DNA of 64,000 bases from Plumapathes pennacea (lineage: Eukaryota; Cnidaria; Anthozoa; Antipatharia; Myriopathidae): contig OZ038467.1 of assembly GCA_964036295.1 (NCBI GenBank), positions 6,441,001-6,505,000 of the forward strand, read 5' to 3'. The stretch's first letter is position 1. Every line of letters begins with the position of its first letter. The position numbers and the translations under genes were made by a program. The notes below the pieces were generated by a model that saw only the letters and a list, made by a program, of their open reading frames with translations, ran no database searches and was not told where the DNA came from. This document shows positions 31,501 to 41,145 of this stretch, in pieces.

Positions 31501-34500
31501 AATCCTAGAAAACTGGTCATATTGTGGAAAAATTGGATGCAGGATATACCAACACCAAAGTATCACTACTACCACACTGTTGTACCTATATAAACAGTAT
31601 ACATAGCAGTAAGATAACTACTGAAGAAAACACTAGTTTTCGTAATGTAGAGGCCGTCAAAACCCGAAACAGTCTAACAAGTAATGTTGGAGTTTAACGG
31701 CTGACGTCATCAAAAGATTTCAAAAAGTGCTCGTACATTTTAAAGTTGTTACAGCATGTACGCCTCGATTAAAGCTAACCCAATTCTTTCTCTCCATTTC
31801 TTGGCCAAAAAATGGCAAACACCAAAAACCAAAGTCCAAGAAAAAAAGCTTTTTCTAGTTCAAAACATCCAGGAATCCAGGAAAGTCATTTTGTGATCGA
31901 AGTCTAGACTTAGACCCAGTCCTAACCTTTACTATTATTTGGTCTCTTTCTTTTCTTCGGCGCGCGGACTGGGGACGCTGCTTTTCTCTCGTTGCCGTCG
32001 CTGTCCATATCGAGCTTGAACAGATCCGCCATCTTCTTTCTGTTCGGTGCTGGAAAGTGCTTTTCGATCAGGGACTGCAGCACGCCCCTGCAAAAGAGAG
32101 AGGACGCCCCCAATGCTTTTGAGTAAAATTTTGGGCAAACGGTAGGAAACAATTTATTGAATTCTTACTGTCCCACAAAACAAGATTAGATCATTAGATC
32201 ATTGTTGCCTTTTTGAAACAGTTACCTTTAAAAATCACTGTTTTTATCCTGAACCAAAGGGTGGAACTAAGTGTAAGGTATTTATTACTAACAAACAAAA
32301 AATCACGTCTGCGATGAAAAATGCGTTACTGCTAACTTACTTAGCCGTAGAAACGAAGTCAGTGAGTTCCCCACCCGCTTCCTCAAGTTGCTCCAGCGTT
32401 CTCGCTTCTCCGGTAGATTGGAGTCCAATTACGACGCACTGTAGATATAGAAATAATCCAAACAGTCAGGAGAGAGATATACAATCAACTCTCTCTAAGT
32501 GGACACCTCTCTAAGGCGGACAGCATGCAGATTTGGTCTTTGCCGATTTTCACTTGTTTCTCTGTGACTGAACTCTCTCTAAAGCGGACACCTCTCTAAG
32601 GCGGACAGCATGCAGATTTGGTCTTTGCCGATTTTCACTTGTTTCTCTGTGACTGAACTCTCTCTAAAGCGGACACCTCTCTAAGGCGGACAGCATGCAG
32701 ATTTGGTCTTTGCCGATTTTCACTTGTTTCTTTATAAGTAAACTCTCTCTAAAGCGGCCACTAAATGCTAGTCCCGAGGGTGTCAGCCTTAAAGAGAGAG
32801 AGTTTACTGTAGCCATGAGTCATCGTCAGTGTTAAAATAGTTTACCTTTCCCATGTCAATGGCATCTTTAGCGATGTTTACGGCACTTCGAACTTTTGAA
32901 GCGATGCATAAGTACTTGAAAAATCTCTGAAACATTAAAAATGAGAAGAACGTTCTGTGCCCGTATTTTAAGATGTTATTTTGGCATGCTCTCCCATTTC
33001 AGGTCACGTTACACACTAAAAGGGTCAATTATGGTCAACTACCAAGTCATCAAATAGCCAACACTCACAAATATAAGAAAATGTTGAAACTCAAAGAGAA
33101 GAGAAAATATACCTGATGTGAAGACCAGAACTGGCCCCACATGCTCTTCTTGGTCCTTCCTTCGGCATCCATCAACTCAGCAGCTTTTTCAAACTTTTCC
33201 CTCGCTTCCACCCACTGGAGGGTGACAAAAAACAAACAGAACAGAACAGAAGATGAGTGTGGAACAACTATCATGCATGCATACCCCATGCAGTTCATAC
33301 AACAATGTGTCACACAATGCTGTCGTACATTGTAAATGGGTCACATGTTTTCAAAGGAGTTATGCTCCTCAAAATAGGGGGAAATTTACTAAATGGCTGC
33401 TGAATAAAACCTGAGAACAGTTGCTCTTATGTCACCAGGTGGCAGATAGTTGCTGATTTTGTGCCTCGTCAGACCTGCTGCAGACCTCCAAACTTACCAG
33501 ATGTACTGCAGAGTTATACATCTCCACAAATTCTGTTGCTAGAGACAATTCTTTAATCTCGAAGTTAACACCAGCGAAGCTTAACTGACGAGCCATGTAC
33601 ATGCCGCGAAGCTGCAAGGAAAATATGGCATGCTCAAGTTAAAACATAATTAAAAGCAAATCATATATGTTGACAGTGGTTGACTCTAAAAGGTATCAGA
33701 CACTCCACTCTCCCCTCCCCTCTGCTTGGCTCCCACACTTTTTTAGCTAACTAACCTTCATATCCATGGCAACAATCTCCATAGCACCAACTCCTCTGAA
33801 AGGGAAACCATTTATAATAGTACATGAATGTGTAAGAAGACATTAAACCAACACAACATTTAAATCTGTTCGTACCCAAGAGTGATCAACTTCAGTTTCC
33901 TCTTTTTATTTTTTGACCAGAAATATATAACTATGGTATGGAGAACTTGGTATTTGATAAGTGAAAGCTGATCAAACCACCAATTCTTACAACATTCCTT
34001 ATACAAAATTCCATTTTAAGTGGTTGGGAGAATTTGTATTTTAATCTTGGGAGTCAGAGGGTCAGAACTGAACAAGTACAGTAAAACTAAAGTTTGGGCT
34101 TGGAAATGCATTGCTGTGCAGAACTCCTGGTGATGTATGTACTGTACCTTCTCTCCACATTCTAGTGTATTGTACCTTCTCTCCACATTCTAGTGTATTG
34201 TACCTTCTCTCCACATTCTAGTGTATTGTACCTTCTCTCCACATTCTAGTGTATTGTACCTTCTTTCAACGGCTTGTATGAAGTCACTGAATACTGGAAA
34301 TGGAGTCTCTGGGCCCCAAATTCCAAGACGGATCATGTAGGCCATGTTCTTTGGTTCAGATGCCCCTGTAGGATAAAATACAACGACAGCAAATTAACAT
34401 ATGAAAAATCACCTTCCTATTAAAAAGCTAAATAGCTATGCTTTGAAGTTTTATTTCATTTTTCTGGTAAAGACTTCACAACCAATGATCAATCACATGT

Positions 34501-37500
34501 TCAGTGGCTATTCAGCTTATCCCAAATCAGATACACAAACAACCAAAAAGAAAATAGTGTTTCTGGACAGCTTTTTAGTAACTCCACTTGTCACTTGTGC
34601 AGCCTGTGTTCATGTCAAATTCGAGGACACTTGCTCTGTAATGTGAACAGTATTTATACACAAACACTCACCTGTTGCACTGCAGTACACAACTCTTGCC
34701 TTGGGGAGCTGTGTCTGCAGAGCGACAACTGTTAGTCCAGTCTTGGTGGGTTTAGAGGAACCAGCAGGCACAAGGTTCTTGGCTTTGTGACACTCATCCA
34801 ATACAATCTGATCATGCTTGAGTTAAGGATTTGCAACTGCTTGATTTGATATTGCAATATAGTATTACTGTAAATAGAGGGTCACTAGTTTATTAGTCTT
34901 CAGCTGTAACACATAATATTATTTTACCATCTTGAAATGAAGGTATTAATATAATAATATTATTATTTTTATAAGATTACTTTTGCTTGCTCTAAATGAT
35001 ATTGTTTGAAATCAGATACTGTAGTGTGCATGTAAAATACAGTCAAAAACAGACACCCCTCAAGACAGACACCTCTCTAAGATGGACACCTGGTACAAGT
35101 GGTCCCTGTTGTTTCTTCAGTCATTTACTACAACTGAACTCTATAAAACTGATACCTCTCTAAAACGGACAGTCCAAGGGTGTCCATCTTAGCTCAGGGA
35201 GTTGACTGCATATTAAATTGCAGATAACAATCTAGTGTGAGGATACGACACCATCATAATCTTCACCACACCAGTGCAGAAGTTGCTTCAGTCTTGAGGT
35301 ATACTTGCCTGTTCCCTGACTCTCACCAATAAGTGATGAGTATGTGGCAAAAACTACTCCCTTCTTGACACTGCCGTTGGCTTTGGAGCTGATCTTTGCA
35401 TCATACTTGAACTGCAAATAACAACAACAAGGAGTAATGTTTAGGAAGCAGCCTAGGACAGCCTGCAGTAATGTTGGCAAAACAAAATTTGGAAGTGGTC
35501 ACTTGTGAGAAGATTCACTCACAGCGAGTACTTAGTTCCGAAAAATCAGGATCTTTGAAAAACAATACTGGATGAGAACCACAATACAAAAGTTTAATCT
35601 AATTTGCTACTATTTGGCAACAAGTAAGAACCACAGCAGACAAACTCAGAGATGATCATACAAGCATTGTGACTATGCCCTAAAGGTTACCTTGTTCAAA
35701 GAATGCACGTGTGCATGACATCCAATGTCTCTCAAATCCCTAAAGAGTGAAAGTTTTACAAAACTAGTTGTAAATGAGGGATATTATAGCAGAGGCCATA
35801 TAACAATAGGAAACAGTTGGTGTGATATCATGTCCTTTTCACTCCTGGAGAGCAATTTAACAATTCAGTTCTCACTCAGAGATACTGTACTGCATGTGTA
35901 CAGCATGCCAAACAATATTGCTGCCTTCTATATAAAGTGCGACAAAATGCTACAGTATAGGTTAAGGTATATACATGTGGGAGAGCCAATGCCAGCACTG
36001 TGATTGAATGGAAAATAGGGCTTTTGATACTTTGTTCAGATGAAAGTTTGTCACTTTTATAACTAGGTGCTACATGGAAATACTGACACTGCTGACATTG
36101 TAGGTAGTTCTCTTACCTTATAGCATCATACTTGAGGTCATTTGATACACTCAACCTGTTTAAGCAAATTGAATGACATCAACTTTTAGATGTTCTCAGC
36201 TACAAGCAAAAACAAGCAATACTCAAGCAAGCCATTCAGTAGAACACAATGCCAAGAAATATACAATAGATGATGAAAATGGCTTTATCTTCTCCGAAAA
36301 AATGGAGCAAAGTGAAATGAAAGAAATGATAAATAATGTCCCATATTCCCAAGTGAGAGGAGGGAATGCAAAGAAGGGCATGTAACTTATTGTAAATATG
36401 TCAGGTTTCAGAAGTGTGTAATGTAGGGGCAAGCGGTATATATAAGATGTGAACAGCCAAAAGAGTCAATGTGGTCTTCATACACGAGAGGACATATTTA
36501 GCTTTTCTCTCGGTGTTTGAGCTCAGTGTACAAAAGAGTGTGCGTTTAATAAATGAGTTACGTTTTGCATCTGCTAGGTTAAACGGAATGCATGCATATT
36601 TGAACTATGCAGTACTTACCAGATGGCCCTTTTGCGACCACGAAGGTAATTTTCATAAATTACACCTAGAAAAAGTTATATTATCATTGATACCAGAACA
36701 ACATTTCAAAGATGAACAAACATGGAGATGAACATATGGTACATTTGCATACAAACTTATAAACAAATACAACCACACAAAGACAGTAAGTGGTTTAGCC
36801 ATTTCGAACTGTTAGGTTAAAGTTGATCAAAACGAAAAATATACCCTGTCACAAGAAAGAGGACATCCGAAACATATTCCAGCTTTCAGCATGACTGGCC
36901 CATCAGAAACTGAATGGTGAGCTATCAAGATCTACTTTAGTATGTAGGGGGAAACCATACAGTACACTGTGCATCCTATTTTTCTGGTTTTTAACTTGAT
37001 TAATTTAAACTCCAAAACGGCTAAATACACATGTATACAAACAGTTTACAAGGAAGACTTGTTACCAGCAACAGTTCTTCCTTTCCCAACTCCTGCTCCG
37101 TCACCTGTGATATAAATTAACTCAATTTAGCAATAAAATGACTACACAAGGAAATTTGCAACCTATGACTGAACATATATTGACCATGACATGTTTCACA
37201 TAACATGTATGGACTTTAGGGTGGTTTTCAGATGACTGTCAAAATATTTAATAATGAAATTAAGCACACCATTATCAAGTAATTCCTCACTTCCCCTTCC
37301 TCTCCCTCCCCCCAAAAAACTCAAGGCACTCACACAATAAGCCACTTTCACAATCGTGTGCAGTTCATGAAGCACAGATGTTCTGGTAGGCGAGTGGATA
37401 ACTGATTCTTCGGAGATAATGCAATTATGTAGAAACATAACAAAGCTCAGCAGAGAGATTTACTTAACAGACACTTGCTTATATGGGGAGTAAAAAGTGC

Positions 37501-40500
37501 TATTTGTTACTGCACATGATTGTGAAAGTGGTTTATTAGGAAGGTTAGAGAGGAACTGTGCAATAGCTACCTATCAAGAATCCTGCCCTTGAGCCATCAG
37601 CCAGAAATGCGTTATGCTGCTGACAAGAGTACACAATGGCCTCCAGCTGCAGAGCCGACAAGTGACCTTTAGTGTGAACTTCTTCAGGGAATGCCAGTTG
37701 ATACCAGACGTCCGGTGGAGGGACACTAGACAATGAGCTGCAATAAGGGAAACATAAATCAACTGTTATGTACCTTTTGGCATTTTCTAGTTAAGGGTCC
37801 AAACACCTTGAAACAAAAATTTCTTTGCAAATATTCATTGGTTTGACATGCATAGTTTGGTGCAATAAATTATGGTATTGCATCCCTTAGTCCTATTTTT
37901 TTCTTTTTCTTTTTTTTTTTGGGGGGGGGGGGGGTGGGGGAGGGGGGGGGGGCATTTTTAGGTAACATCAAGTAAGATCCTCCCAAGATTATGTAAGGTT
38001 TTGCTAAGATCCTGCAAGACTCTCCCAGATCATGTAAGAATATGTCACAAAGATCTTCCCAAGATTATGTAAAATCCTGTAAGATCTTGCCAAGATCATG
38101 TCAAGAACATGCAAGATCTTGGCAAGATCCAGTACAAACTTGCAAAGATCTGCCCACGATATCGTCAAGCTTGACTAAATCTAATCTTTTGTAAGATCTT
38201 GCCAAGATCCTCAGCCTGCTGGGAGAGATAGTGGATTGACTAAACTGTTTATGTATGCATGCATATGTCAGTTATAATTTTAGATACAAACTCACCTTGT
38301 CTCCACTACTGGATCAGGATGTCTCAGCCCAATTCTTACTGTTTAGCAAAAACAAAATGAGATACAATAATTATAATTATTATATATTATATATTTTTTA
38401 TATTTCTGGTTTCTGTAACTAAGGGCTTCTCTAAGCTCTTACATTTGAGTGAACATGTTTAGTTTTATCTCACTAATTTTGCTTGAGCTCTGTGTGCAAT
38501 TTAATAGCTAGAAATTGGCAAATAAATGGGGTAGACCCACACTGCAATCTTTTGTCTCACAGTTGGTGCAGGGTACCCAAGAAACACTTACATTTGGTGG
38601 GCATGTAATCTGCATAAGTATTTGTGTGCCCAAGCTCCTCTTCCTCCTCCTCTTCGTCGTCTGCCTCTGCTTTTTCTGAGTCAACATCCTGAAATAGGTT
38701 CATGGGAAAAATGCTAAATGAAGTTCAGGAGCAATCAATATTTTCCTCTTTAAATTTTTATCATTTTCAAAAGCTTGAAAAAATAGGGTGCAACCTATGC
38801 ATCATATGTGAGAAAATATGGTAAAAGCAAGTAAATAGAGTAGTCACTTCAGCCCTTTTCTTACTCTCCCCCTCACATTACACTTTTTGCACTACAATTG
38901 AATATCAAAGACAACTTCTTTCTTTTTTCAAATAGTGGCATCTGTCATTCAATCTTATGCTGCTCTCCTTTATATTCAGAGTAATCAACTTCAAAGTTAT
39001 CTTTCAGTCTTCTGCTATCTTCAGTCAAAGAACTGGGTATTTTGATAAAAAGCTTGCTCAGATGAAAGTTGATTGAACTATCAGTTCTCATTAAATCACT
39101 CATACAGTTTCTTCTTGACTAGTTGGGGGAATCTGCATTTTGAACCTGGGATTGGAAGAGTTATACAGTACCTCCACTGGTTTTGGAATGCGTACATCAT
39201 CATTATGCCACATACTTGAAAGAACACTGCAAAAAATGTCCAAACCATTAAACCATGGATTTATCTATTTAACATTACAATGCTGTCATACTGTCCCAAG
39301 ACATCACAACAGTACGGTAGTTACTATATTTATACATGCACTGGGTAAGAATTCTTTGATCCCAGCTTCCATTTATTCATTATGATTGTTGTGATCCTTT
39401 CAACAAATAGTGCTTTGTAATCATCACATAGCAATCACAGGCACTACCAATAACAATCATAGAGGTTACAGTATAAATCACTGGGATAAAACTCCCAGAT
39501 ATTTGTGTGGAGTTTGAATTTCACCAACACAGCATTTTGCACTGTTGCAATACTATCCCATACCCACCCCAACTCTAACTCTCTCCTTCTTGAAAACCTT
39601 TTTAGCCAGCAGTATACAATCATGTACATGTACATGAATCAGTCAATCCACAGATTGTTGAATACAGTAGGTCTTCAAAAGTCATGTCATCAAGGCACAT
39701 TCTTAACTGAGTAAAAAAAACTTAATGTACAACACTGAGGAGCTCACTATAAATTTTGTTACAAGACAAACAATCAATATTTTTCCCCCATTAAAAAATT
39801 GACACAAAGGCAAAGAGTGTATAATATCAACAAATTTACAGTGATGTAGTCAAAACAAAATAAAATGTATACTGTACAGTCTTCTCACAAATTCTTGTAC
39901 GCTTTCATGCCTTTCATCCCAAAGTTATGTATAGAACAAAATTTCTAAAACCGGAAGTTGGTGTTCTGCCTTTAGACAGGAAGTCACGCTAAAACGACGT
40001 TTCAATACTTCGAAGAAGACGTTAGAACTCCCTGAAACTGCACAAAACTAAACAGTGAACAACGACCTCAATTCACCTTTTCGAAATTTCCTTCTTCGAC
40101 GAGGATGGTAGATTATCACTCGGTTGAATGCCAGGGAGAACAGGATCTGTCGTAGTGTCACGAAGTCTGGTGGCTCCATTTAAAAGGGTTGCCAACAACG
40201 ACTCGCCTGAAGTGAACACAGGCTGTTTCACCTGTTCGTCTGTAGATATCGCTGCTGCAGTCGTGAAAGGAGCATGTGGCCGAAAGGAGCTAGGCTGCTG
40301 CGGTAGAGACCGCGTGAGCAACTCCGTGTTAGATGCAGTACTCGCTCCCACAAACGGTGTCGGAGTTCTAATTACCGAGGGTCTAAACTGTTGTTCTAAA
40401 GCGCCTGTTGAATTTAGACCATTAACAAAGTCATTGCTTGCAAATGGAAACGTCCCAGTACCTCCAGAAAAGTTTACATTGCTGAGAAAGTCTGGTCCAT

Positions 40501-40669
40501 CGTCGAGAAAATTAAAAATGTCATTAGCTGTCCAGGCTTGTGAAAGTACGTTTCCAGGGGCTATACCGTAGTCTTCTTCGAGATCTAGACCGCTTTGACC
40601 GAGAGCAGCAGCCAGGAGATCATCACTAGATATCAGGTTGTTTCTACCACTGCCTGGTTCAGCCATCAT
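22514..40669 (-). CDS. SBNO: Strawberry notch homologue (SBNO1/SBNO2 family)
   Basis: Nuclear SF2-helicase-like transcriptional regulator linked to Notch signalling. Exons in order: 40077-40669, 39172-39226, 38592-38688, 38296-38338, 37571-37737, 37066-37104, 36620-36665, 36117-36155, 35691-35739, 35247-35411, 34672-34807, 34260-34365, 33756-33795, 33498-33611, 33113-33214, 32846-32926, 32341-32438, 31933-32087, 31411-31470, 30901-31068, 30141-30341, 29486-29718, 29056-29187, 28806-28871, 28335-28404, 28096-28208, 27569-27640, 26971-27070, 26279-26353, 25704-25850, 24710-24804, 24375-24467, 24007-24147, 23863-23939, 23056-23249, 22829-22871, 22514-22706. All phases agree; about 1,465 residues (human 1,366-1,393). 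Walker [19 protein letters not shown] box [10 protein letters not shown], helicase-C [16 protein letters not shown], and family blocks [18 protein letters not shown] and [14 protein letters not shown] are present. ATG 40669 (MMAEPGSG) resembles the vertebrate MVEPG start. The last two exons (22829-22871, 22514-22706) show no remembered homology and are least certain. Confidence 0.92.
22918..22979. repeat. Perfect 30-bp inverted repeat (hairpin) in strawberry notch intron
   Basis: Arms 22918-22947 and 22950-22979 are exact reverse complements (CATCCTCGTTCCCAGGCTCT onward), separated by only CC. It lies about 45 bp upstream (in transcript sense) of exon 22829-22871. It would form a 30-bp hairpin or cruciform. 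Confidence 0.93.
23300..23625. repeat. Tandem (CATT)n / TCAATCAATC repeat array
   Basis: Two direct copies of about 156 bp, beginning near 23319 and 23475 with TGACTCGATCA, each containing CCAATAAATTATCGATCAAT and ending in 6-7 units of CATT then CAAGAAGTTACTCTA. Lies in the strawberry notch intron between exons 23863-23939 and 23056-23249. Confidence 0.9.
24824..24850. repeat. (AAAC)n microsatellite
   Basis: About seven AAAC units, just upstream of exon 24710-24804 acceptor in the strawberry notch gene. Confidence 0.9.
25290..25560 (+). mobile_element. tRNA-derived SINE
   Basis: Head resembles a tRNA gene: TGGTGGCCGAGCGGTTTGGG (box A, 25296-25315) and GTGGGTTCAATTCCCACGG (box B, about 25360-25377), then a body with GAAGGTTTTTCATCCGAGGA, CCTTCTGAACCTGTCTTC and CTCTGGCTCGGGTGAATGGG. 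The long gap between boxes and failure to fold as a normal anticodon arm argue against a functional tRNA. It sits in a strawberry notch intron. The antisense frame ([15 protein letters not shown]) is an artefact of such elements. Confidence 0.75.
26509..26646. mobile_element. Long imperfect palindrome (family J), about 140 bp
   Basis: Starts TTATTACACGGGAAGGAGTG and ends in the reverse-complement-like CACGACTTTTCGTGTAATAA; the arms (GTGCAATACGGC / GCCGTATTGCAC, TCGGTTTTATTTTTTCG / CGAGAAAAAATAAAACTGA) meet at GCCTGCTTCAGGC. A further CGTGTAATAACG and GTGCAATACG occur to 26870, so the full element may reach there. It appears inserted in a family G element (26385-26480 and 26885-26935). Confidence 0.75.
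27680..28070. mobile_element. Family H inverted-repeat element, copy 1, with nested insertion
   Basis: Ends ACAGTACAGCGAACTCTCTC-TAAGACGGACAC and GTGTTTGTCTAGAGATAATTG-ACTGTA are imperfect inverted repeats. The interior has more CTTATAGA / GTCCG motifs. It fills nearly all of the intron 27641-28095. Related copies are at 32480-32811 and 35038-35210. Confidence 0.7.
27724..27878. mobile_element. Nested inverted-repeat insertion in family H copy 1
   Basis: Bounded by CTCGACATTAACGGTTGCCC and its near reverse complement GGGCAACCAACCTAAAACCTTAATGTCGAG (split across the end). CTTGGGAC occurs on both sides (about 27712-27719 and 27884-27891), consistent with insertion into the outer element. Confidence 0.6.
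28484..28570. repeat. (CCCTCC)n / (CT)n simple repeat
   Basis: Pyrimidine-only tract on the plus strand in a strawberry notch intron. Confidence 0.95.
30663..30792. mobile_element. Fold-back element, about 130 bp (family D)
   Basis: Left arm CTTGTCCGGGGG ... AACTCCCACATAAAAATGAC-GGGGATGCTCGT and right arm ACGAGCATCCCCGTCC ... ATATGGGAGTCCCCCC are inverted repeats of about 48 bp around a short centre. In the strawberry notch intron 30342-30900. Confidence 0.8.
32480..32811. mobile_element. Family H element, copy 2, with three 85-bp tandem units
   Basis: Starts TACAATCAACTCTCTCTAAG and ends AAAGAGAGAGAGTTTACTGTA, its near reverse complement. The interior holds three tandem copies of an 85-bp unit (GCATGCAGATTTGGTC recurs at 32523, 32608, 32693). 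It occupies most of the 407-bp strawberry notch intron 32439-32845. Confidence 0.8.
33880..34065. repeat. Family G element copy in strawberry notch intron
   Basis: CCCAAGAGTGATCAACTTCA at the left and TTGGGAGAATTTGTATTTTAATCTTGGGAG at the right (split motif) match the two ends of the full family G copy at 47672-47882. Confidence 0.6.
34144..34266 (-). repeat. 28-bp tandem repeat that multiplies a splice donor
   Basis: Five occurrences of the core TTGTACCTTCT spaced exactly 28 bp (GTAC at 34144, 34172, 34200, 34228, 34256), with CTCCACATTCTAGTGTA between. The last is the natural donor of strawberry notch exon 34260-34365 (AGAAG then GTACAA on the minus strand); the other four copies recreate nearly the same donor deeper in the intron. 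Confidence 0.93.
35038..35210. mobile_element. Family H element, copy 3 (short)
   Basis: TACAGTCAAAAACAGACACC at the left and GGTGTCCATCTTAGCTCAGG-GAGTTGACTGCA at the right, with CTCTCTAAGATGGACACC inside. Lies in the strawberry notch intron 34808-35246. Confidence 0.65.
37915..37952. repeat. Poly-G tract
   Basis: Mostly G run interrupted by two T and one A, preceded by a T-rich run, in a strawberry notch intron. Confidence 0.9.
37965..38220. repeat. Degenerate AAGATCTTGCAAGATC-type repeat field
   Basis: About fifteen occurrences of AAGATC or its variants (AAGATCCT, AAGATCTTG, AAGATTATGTAA) in 255 bp, several forming local palindromes such as GATCTTGCCAAGATC. In the strawberry notch intron 37738-38295... 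read as the intron between exons 37571-37737 and 38296-38338. Confidence 0.85.
38985..39165. repeat. Family G element copy ending at a splice donor
   Basis: Shares GAACTGGGTATTTTGATAA, CATCACTCATACAGTTTCTT-like and TTGGGGGAATCTGCATTTTG with other family G copies, and ends within about 5 bp of the donor of strawberry notch exon 39172-39226. Confidence 0.55.
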
Positions 40670-41145
40670 TTTACCAGTGAACTGCTCCAAGTGAAAGTAA
40701 AAGTCGCTTCCGCGAGCATTTCTCGACAACCTTTCACCGGCATGACCAAGCTGTCAGACATGCGCAGTTGTTTATGTGGCTTCATCACGTGATTCTATGA
40801 CGAGTGAGACTGGGCCGGGCAAGGCTTCATGCAGTTTTCCACGAAAAACAATCCGACCTCCGGTTTAATGACAAAGGAAGGTACACTGGAAGCTTACTGC
40901 AATCATTCAAATTCATTGTCTAAGTTACGCAGGAGCTGGCTTTGCATGAGGTACATAACGTTAGAGTTATCGTGAGCTGTATGAAAACCTCGTGGTGGTG
41001 AAAATTGAAGGTTCAAGAATGTATTTCCTGGAGCTAAAAATGTCGGTGGCTATAATTACTCCAATTGTTTGCTTCGTCCTGTTTGTAATAGCAGACTGTA
41101 GGCGTAAACGTAATTGTCGTCAGGGCAGAAAATAGTTGGCCAGTT
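40670..41145. promoter_or_regulatory. Divergent upstream region of strawberry notch and the 41146 orphan
   Basis: 476 bp between divergent starts. Contains an E-box CACGTG within TCATCACGTGATTC at 40786-40793 and CATGCGCAG at 40759-40767, resembling a half NRF1 site. No TATA box seen. Promoter role inferred from position. Confidence 0.4.
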
